Shown here: positions 30,976-34,891 of the stretch, one piece after another
How the letters are laid out: each line of letters opens with the position of its first letter
How positions within the stretch are numbered: the first letter of the stretch is position 1
From: an uncultured Prevotellaceae bacterium
GTDB taxonomy: Bacteria; Bacteroidota; Bacteroidia; Bacteroidales; Bacteroidaceae
Direction: 5' to 3'
DNA length: 34,891 nt
Assembly (NCBI GenBank): GCA_946415695.1
Contig: CAMKTM010000001.1
Span: 1-34,891 of the forward strand
Position numbers and translations under genes: made by a program
Notes under the pieces: generated by a model
The model's input: the letters and a program-made list of their open reading frames with translations, nothing else
What the model was told of the DNA's origin: nothing
Database searches by the model: none

Positions 30976-31036
30976 AAGACATTTTTCACTTAAACTGTAA
31001 CTTTTTCCTTCTTCAATCGTCTTCATAAGTAGAGAG

Positions 31037-31540
31037 ATGGATAATGTCAGCTTCCGAACCACCGTATTGCCGCTGAGCGACAGGCTTTTCCGCCTTGCCC
31101 TGCGCATTACGATGAACAGAGCAGAGGCTCAGGACGTGGTGCAGGACACACTCCTCAAGGTGTGGGAGCAACGCAGCCAATGGGAGCAGATAAACAATCT
31201 CGAAGCCTTCGCCATCGCCACTTGCAGAAACAGGGCGCTCGATGTGCTGAAACGTGCGGGCCGCAACACAAAGTCCCTCGACGAAGTTGACGATGTGCAT
31301 TCCCCAATGCCCAACGTGCAGTCATCGATGGAAACCCGCGAAGAAATCTCCCTCGTCCGCAGCCTCATGGACGGCCTGCCAGAAGTGCAGCGCACCATCA
31401 TGCTCTTGCGCGACATCGAAGGCAAGACCTATCAGGAGATAGCCCAGGCGCTCAGCATCAGCGAGACACAAGTGAAGGTCTATCTCCACAGGGCAAGGAC
31501 GAAGATAAAAGAGAAGGTAAAGGTGAAAATGAAAAATTGA
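31037..31540 (+). CDS. ECF-type RNA polymerase sigma factor
   Basis: A 167-residue sigma-70 family factor. Region 2 is seen in DRLFRLALRITMNRAEAQDV through VVQDTLLKVWEQ, the NLEAFAIATCRNRALDVLKR helix follows, and region 4 with its helix-turn-helix is in LPEVQRTIMLLRDIEGKTYQ to EIAQALSISETQVKVYLHRA. Such factors redirect transcription, often together with an adjacent membrane regulator; the next gene encodes a single-pass protein and is the obvious partner. The last residues (KVKVKMKN) run into a GTTGAAA repeat and may be a repeat-altered tail. Target genes are unknown. Confidence 0.92.
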   Translation: MDNVSFRTTVLPLSDRLFRLALRITMNRAEAQDVVQDTLLKVWEQRSQWEQINNLEAFAIATCRNRALDVLKRAGRNTKSLDEVDDVHSPMPNVQSSMETREEISLVRSLMDGLPEVQRTIMLLRDIEGKTYQEIAQALSISETQVKVYLHRARTKIKEKVKVKMKN

Positions 31541-31685
31541 GAATTGAAAGGTGAAAGTTGAGAGTTGAAAATGGAAGGTTGAAAGTTGAAAGTTGAAGGC
31601 GGTAGCAAATTCTTCATTCTTCATTCTTCATTTAAAGAGAGCGGTAGCAAATTCTTAACTCTTATTTCTTAATTCTTAATTAAAA
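31541..31685. repeat. Compound GTTGAAA / TTCTTCA repeat block
   Basis: Iterated GGTTGAAAGTTGAAAGTTGA units (31545-31597) lead into two 16-base direct repeats GCGGTAGCAAATTCTT (31599-31614 and 31641-31656), each followed by TTCATTC or TTAACTC/TTAATTC units. It fills the whole space between the sigma factor and its neighbour. Confidence 0.8.
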
Positions 31686-31692
31686 ATAGACA

Positions 31693-32190
31693 ATGGACTA
31701 TAAATATATAGAACAACTGTTGGAGCGTTACTGGGAATGCCAGACGACTCTTGAGGAAGAGGCCATCCTTCGGAACTTCTTCCGTCAGGCTGACGTGCCT
31801 GCAAGTCTGCTCCGCTATCGCCAACTCTTCAACGAGGAAGACAAAATGGCAGATGAGCATCTGAGTGAAGACTTCGCAGACAAGATGCTCCGGATGATTG
31901 GCGAAGAATCAACCCAGCCCCATTCAAGGGGAGTGAAGGCTCGCCGCCTGACCGTAGTGCGCCGCATGCGTCCCTTCTACAGGGCTGCTGGCCTGGTGGC
32001 AATCCTCCTCACCATCGGCAATGCCGCTCATCAAAGCTTCATCGACGAGGAAGAGACAACGGCATCAACTCAAATGGCCGAGACAATTCCTGCCGACAGC
32101 ATAGAAGGCATCAAGGCGGGAAGCCCAGACAAGCAGTCGGCTGCCCTTGCCCCACAACCGCTCGACACGCTCGACGCATTCACAAGATAA
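31693..32190 (+). CDS. Single-pass membrane protein, possible anti-sigma partner
   Basis: A 165-residue protein not assigned to a named family. The N-terminal part (YIEQLLERYWECQTTLEEEA, ILRNFF) resembles the short helical regions of Bacteroidales proteins found after ECF sigma genes; a basic stretch (KARRLTVVRRMRPFYR) precedes one membrane segment (AAGLVAILLTIGNAA), and the C-terminal 50 residues would lie outside. This layout fits a membrane regulator of the sigma factor encoded upstream, but no classic anti-sigma zinc motif is seen. It ends about 84 bases before a terminator. Confidence 0.7.
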   Translation: MDYKYIEQLLERYWECQTTLEEEAILRNFFRQADVPASLLRYRQLFNEEDKMADEHLSEDFADKMLRMIGEESTQPHSRGVKARRLTVVRRMRPFYRAAGLVAILLTIGNAAHQSFIDEEETTASTQMAETIPADSIEGIKAGSPDKQSAALAPQPLDTLDAFTR

Positions 32191-32273
32191 GATTTTTGCT
32201 TTTCATAACTATAATAAACAATCAATTGTGCTGTAAACTTTGTTTCTCTCAAAACATTAACTAACAGCCAACA

Positions 32274-32303
32274 AAAAGGAGCAGCCGTGAGGTTGCTCCT
32301 TTT
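32274..32303. terminator. Terminator hairpin between convergent genes
   Basis: Thirteen-base arms with one G-T pair (AAAAGGAGCAGCC at 32274-32286, GGTTGCTCCTTTT at 32291-32303) and a GTGA loop. A and T runs on both sides suit termination from either direction: the sigma operon from the left and the MFS gene from the right. Confidence 0.85.
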
Positions 32304-32360
32304 GGTTGTTCAAGGCATTGTGGACCGTTTGCCCTTTGATGCCATACGACCAATCAGTGT

Positions 32361-33524
32361 TTAAGCTTTCTTGCCTTTGAGCCAGAAGCCGAGCAGGTAG
32401 AGGATGCCGACTGTCATGACAAGGACGGCACCGACCTGACCCATCGCATCGCTGGCAAAGCCCATCAGAAGCGGGAAGATGGTGCCGCCGAAGATGCCCA
32501 TGATGAGCAACCCGCTGACTTCGTTCTTCTTCTCGGGCACTGCCTGCATGGCACGGGCAAAGATGATGCTGAAGGGGTTGCCGTTGCCGTAACCCATCAG
32601 CGCCACACTGGCATAGATGACGGTTGTGCTCTCTCCAAAGATGAGGCCGACAACGGCTGCCACCATCATCAGGACGCTCAGAAGCAGGAAGGTCCAGTCC
32701 TTCAGGTAACTCATAATGAAGCTGCCGCTGAAGCTGCCTACTGCCTTGCCCACAAAGTAGATGGTGCAGACGATGGCAGCGTCATCGAGCAACATGCCTG
32801 TGCGCTCCATCAGTATCTTCGGAGCCGTCACGCTTGTCCCGACATCAATGCCTACATGGCAAATGATGGCAAGAAAGCAGAAGAGGATGAACGGGACTTT
32901 GAGCAAAGCAAAGGCACCGGCGAACTGCTCGCCGACAGGCTTCTGTTCTTGCTGGGCCGGCTTCTCGTTGATGCGGGTGCCGAAGAGCAGCAAGGTGGCC
33001 AGCACGCCTATACATAAATATATAGGATAAAGCACGCGCCAGCCTAAGTCGAAAGACCCGAAAGTTCCAACCTTTGCACCCCAAGAGGCGATGATGGGAG
33101 CCAGGAACGATGCGATGCTCTTGATGAACTGCCCGAAGGTAAGGGTGCTGGCCGAAGCACCGCCTTTCATCACACTATCGACAAGCGGATTGAGCGAAGT
33201 CTGAAGGATGGCGTTGCCTATGCCCAAAAGGGAGAAGGACAGGAGCAGCATCGTGAAGTCGAGGGTAAACACGGGAATCAACATTGCCGCAAGTGTCATC
33301 AACAGACTCAGCAACACAGTGTTCTTGCGGCCTATCTTGTTCATCAGCAGACTTGTGGGGATGCTGAAGATGAGGAACCAAAGGAACACAAGCGAGGGGA
33401 GCGTGTTGGCCATCGAGTCGGAGAGGCTAAGGTCGGCCTTTACATAATTGCTGGCTATGCCTACCATGTCCACGAAGCCCATCGTGAAGAAGCATAGCAT
33501 GACGGGGAAAAGCTTCTTGTTCAT
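32361..33524 (-). CDS. MFS sugar permease (FucP-like)
   Basis: A 387-residue transporter with about 12 membrane segments. The start MNKKLFPVMLCFFTMGFVDM, the following VGIASNYVK, the NKIGRKN loop and GNAILQTSLNPLVDSVM resemble the fucose/glucose/galactose permease branch of the major facilitator family. It probably brings a hexose through the inner membrane by proton symport. The ROK kinase gene lies upstream on the same strand, separated by an inverted repeat of 101 bases, so import and phosphorylation of the same sugar is likely. Given the mannosidases elsewhere in the window, mannose is a reasonable guess but not shown. Confidence 0.88.
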   Translation of the reverse strand: MNKKLFPVMLCFFTMGFVDMVGIASNYVKADLSLSDSMANTLPSLVFLWFLIFSIPTSLLMNKIGRKNTVLLSLLMTLAAMLIPVFTLDFTMLLLSFSLLGIGNAILQTSLNPLVDSVMKGGASASTLTFGQFIKSIASFLAPIIASWGAKVGTFGSFDLGWRVLYPIYLCIGVLATLLLFGTRINEKPAQQEQKPVGEQFAGAFALLKVPFILFCFLAIICHVGIDVGTSVTAPKILMERTGMLLDDAAIVCTIYFVGKAVGSFSGSFIMSYLKDWTFLLLSVLMMVAAVVGLIFGESTTVIYASVALMGYGNGNPFSIIFARAMQAVPEKKNEVSGLLIMGIFGGTIFPLLMGFASDAMGQVGAVLVMTVGILYLLGFWLKGKKA

Positions 33525-33530
33525 AATTCA

Positions 33531-33631
33531 GACCCCCCGACCCCCTTTAGGGGGAGATTATGGTCGGAGGGATTTTTGTTAAGGGTTATACTTATGTTTC
33601 TTTCCCTCCCCCTAAAGGGGGTTGGGGGGTC
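33531..33631. repeat. GC-rich inverted repeat, near-perfect 26-base arms
   Basis: Arms at 33531-33556 and 33606-33631 differ from perfect complementarity at one of 26 positions. Each runs GACCCCCC, then CCCCCTTTAGGGGGAG. The centre is 49 bases and AT-richer. The right edge overlaps two bases of the ROK kinase stop codon, and the left edge is seven bases from the MFS start codon. Shorter relatives lie inside the transglutaminase gene. Confidence 0.9.
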
Positions 33632-34724
33632 ATTGTCCCAACTGATTAAGTGCAAAGTTGTAGGCTCCCAGGTTGATGGCTTTGCTTGCTCCGAGTTCAG
33701 ATACCAGGACTGCCACCTTTCGCTGAGCGCAGTAGAGCACCTTCTTGTCGGTGTGAGGCACATCGACGAAGACATCCTTGTCCTCGAGGAATGCCGCACG
33801 CTGCTCGGGGTCTTCGAAGTTATAGACTTCCGATTGGAGTGTTGGGAGCAGATTGCCAGTGAAGGTTCCTGCGGGACGGGCGAACTCTTCCATCATGCCA
33901 GGCAGAATCCATTTGGCGTTGCCGGTCAGGCCGCCGCCGATGACGACGATGCCATCGACAATGTTGAGCACATTCACCAGGGCGGCTGCCGTGACTTGGC
34001 CTAACTGCCGGAAGCTTTCCTGGGCTGCTTTCCTGTTGCCGGGACGAACTCCGTTGGCAATGTCGCCGATGTCCTTGGGCGTGAGGTCGCCAATCTCTTC
34101 ATGCGACATCTCGGCATACACGCGGCGGACGGCGCGGATGCTGACGCTCTCCTCGGCAATGACGAAGGGATACATGCCATTGCGCATGCACCAGACGTCG
34201 CCGCCGCAGTCGTTGTCGCCAGTCAGCAACACCTTGTCGATCACCACGCCGCAACCGAAGCCGGTGCCGAGGGTGATGCCTATCATGTTCTTGTAACGCC
34301 GCTTGCAGCCTGCTTCCTCCAATGCCTTGTTGACGCGGGGAAGCGCTCCGGCCAATGCCTCGCCGTATGCGAAGAGGTTGCCGTCGTTGTTCACGAACAC
34401 AGGAATCTTGAAGACGCTTTCCAGATAGGGGCCGAGAGCCACACCGCCGCGGAAGGAGGGGAAGTTGGGCAGGTCGCCAATCACGCCTCGGGCATAGTCG
34501 GCAGGGCCGGGGAATGCAAAACTGATGGCTACAGGCTCGGTGTCAAGCATCTCCTTTACGGTGGTAAATCCTTGCACGAGCGTGGCCAGACACCCTTCTG
34601 TGTCGGTCGTTACGGCCTTCAGTCGTACGGGTTCCACTATCTCCTCGTTGTCACAAATGGCTGAGAACACAAAGTTTGTGCCGCCTGCATCAAGCGTCAG
34701 CACGATTTTCTTGTTTTTACTCAT
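33630..34724 (-). CDS. ROK-family sugar kinase
   Basis: A 364-residue protein of the ROK fold. Seen: VLTLDAGGTNFVFSAI (phosphate loop), ISFAFPGPADY, the catalytic VNNDGNLFAYGEALAG (Asp of NNDG), IGITLGTGFGCGVV and VIGGGLTGNAKWILPGM. The usual ROK zinc motif (CxCGxxGCxE) is absent; the corresponding stretch reads DCGGDVWCMRNG followed by FVIAEESVS. So it is a divergent member, perhaps zinc-free. It probably phosphorylates the sugar imported by the MFS permease downstream. Its stop codon is formed at the edge of an inverted repeat. Confidence 0.87.
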   Translation of the reverse strand: MSKNKKIVLTLDAGGTNFVFSAICDNEEIVEPVRLKAVTTDTEGCLATLVQGFTTVKEMLDTEPVAISFAFPGPADYARGVIGDLPNFPSFRGGVALGPYLESVFKIPVFVNNDGNLFAYGEALAGALPRVNKALEEAGCKRRYKNMIGITLGTGFGCGVVIDKVLLTGDNDCGGDVWCMRNGMYPFVIAEESVSIRAVRRVYAEMSHEEIGDLTPKDIGDIANGVRPGNRKAAQESFRQLGQVTAAALVNVLNIVDGIVVIGGGLTGNAKWILPGMMEEFARPAGTFTGNLLPTLQSEVYNFEDPEQRAAFLEDKDVFVDVPHTDKKVLYCAQRKVAVLVSELGASKAINLGAYNFALNQLGQ

Positions 34725-34761
34725 AATAGTTTGGTTTTATAGTTTTTGTTATGACGTGATA

Positions 34762-34891
34762 TCGTTATACCGTTATTTCGTTATGACGACAAATTTATGG
34801 AGGCTTCAAGTTCTTACCGAGGCCTTGATAAATTTTTCGTTATACCGTTATTTCGTTATGACGACAAATTTATGGAGGCTTCAAGTTCTTA
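34762..34891. repeat. Tandem 75-base repeat at the window end
   Basis: A 55-base block (34762-34816) starting TCGTTATACCGTTATTTCGT is repeated exactly at 34837-34891, period 75, and the sequence stops exactly at the end of the second block. It includes the ATAACGAA-type unit on the minus strand and a TAAATTTG box. More copies may lie beyond the window. Confidence 0.92.
34790..34797 (-). promoter_or_regulatory. -7 box (TAAATTTG) for the ROK/MFS genes, duplicated
   Basis: TAAATTTG on the minus strand, 66 bases before the kinase start, matches TAnnTTTG. Because it is in the 75-base repeat, an identical box recurs at 34865-34872. No TTTG at the normal distance. Confidence 0.45.

Overview
The window looks like chromosomal DNA of an anaerobic gut- or oral-type member of the Bacteroidales, most like Prevotellaceae. 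The support is threefold: Bacteroidetes promoters (TTTG, 19-20 bases, TAnnTTTG), no clear Shine-Dalgarno sites, and characteristic families (GH92/GH125 mannosidases, a GLUG-repeat surface protein with a Bacteroidales C-terminal tag, a short secreted-type protein ending in VWDEEW, a DUF2490 protein). No rRNA, tRNA, CRISPR array, transposase, phage gene or SusC/SusD pair was seen. Genus is not resolved.

Layout. 1-2.5 kb: end of a polyferredoxin gene and a Tat-exported Fe-S aldo/keto reductase. 2.5-6.4 kb (minus): a GLUG-repeat surface protein with a 56-residue companion gene. 6.4-7.2 kb: no gene. 7.2-13.3 kb: GH92 and GH125 alpha-mannosidases and a transglutaminase-like lipoprotein, probably for trimming mannose-rich glycans. 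13.5-18.1 kb: a flippase (minus) divergent from a GH3 glycosidase and an exonuclease III gene. 18.3-22.5 kb: rhamnulose-1-phosphate aldolase (minus), then a ResB/CcsA cytochrome c maturation pair with an outer-membrane porin. 22.7-23.6 kb: rmlA. 24.0-28.1 kb (minus): a five-gene operon of VTC polyphosphate polymerase, DUF4956 membrane protein, DUF2490 protein, a small secreted protein and a Cthe_2159-like protein. 28.3-32.2 kb: frr, rsgA, argB, an ECF sigma factor and a likely partner. 32.4-34.9 kb (minus): a sugar MFS permease and a ROK kinase behind a duplicated promoter-like unit.

The most striking feature is a large set of short intergenic repeats of several unrelated sequence families. 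Most share one build: a 7-8 base unit iterated in inverted arms around a short core. Three different families carry the same core motif, AGGCGCAGC. The elements abut start or stop codons, supply C-terminal tails, sit in-frame inside rsgA, the transglutaminase gene and the GLUG gene, and form the hydrophobic core of one signal peptide. This is the best candidate here for an undescribed system. The second candidate is the VTC/DUF4956/Cthe_2159 operon.
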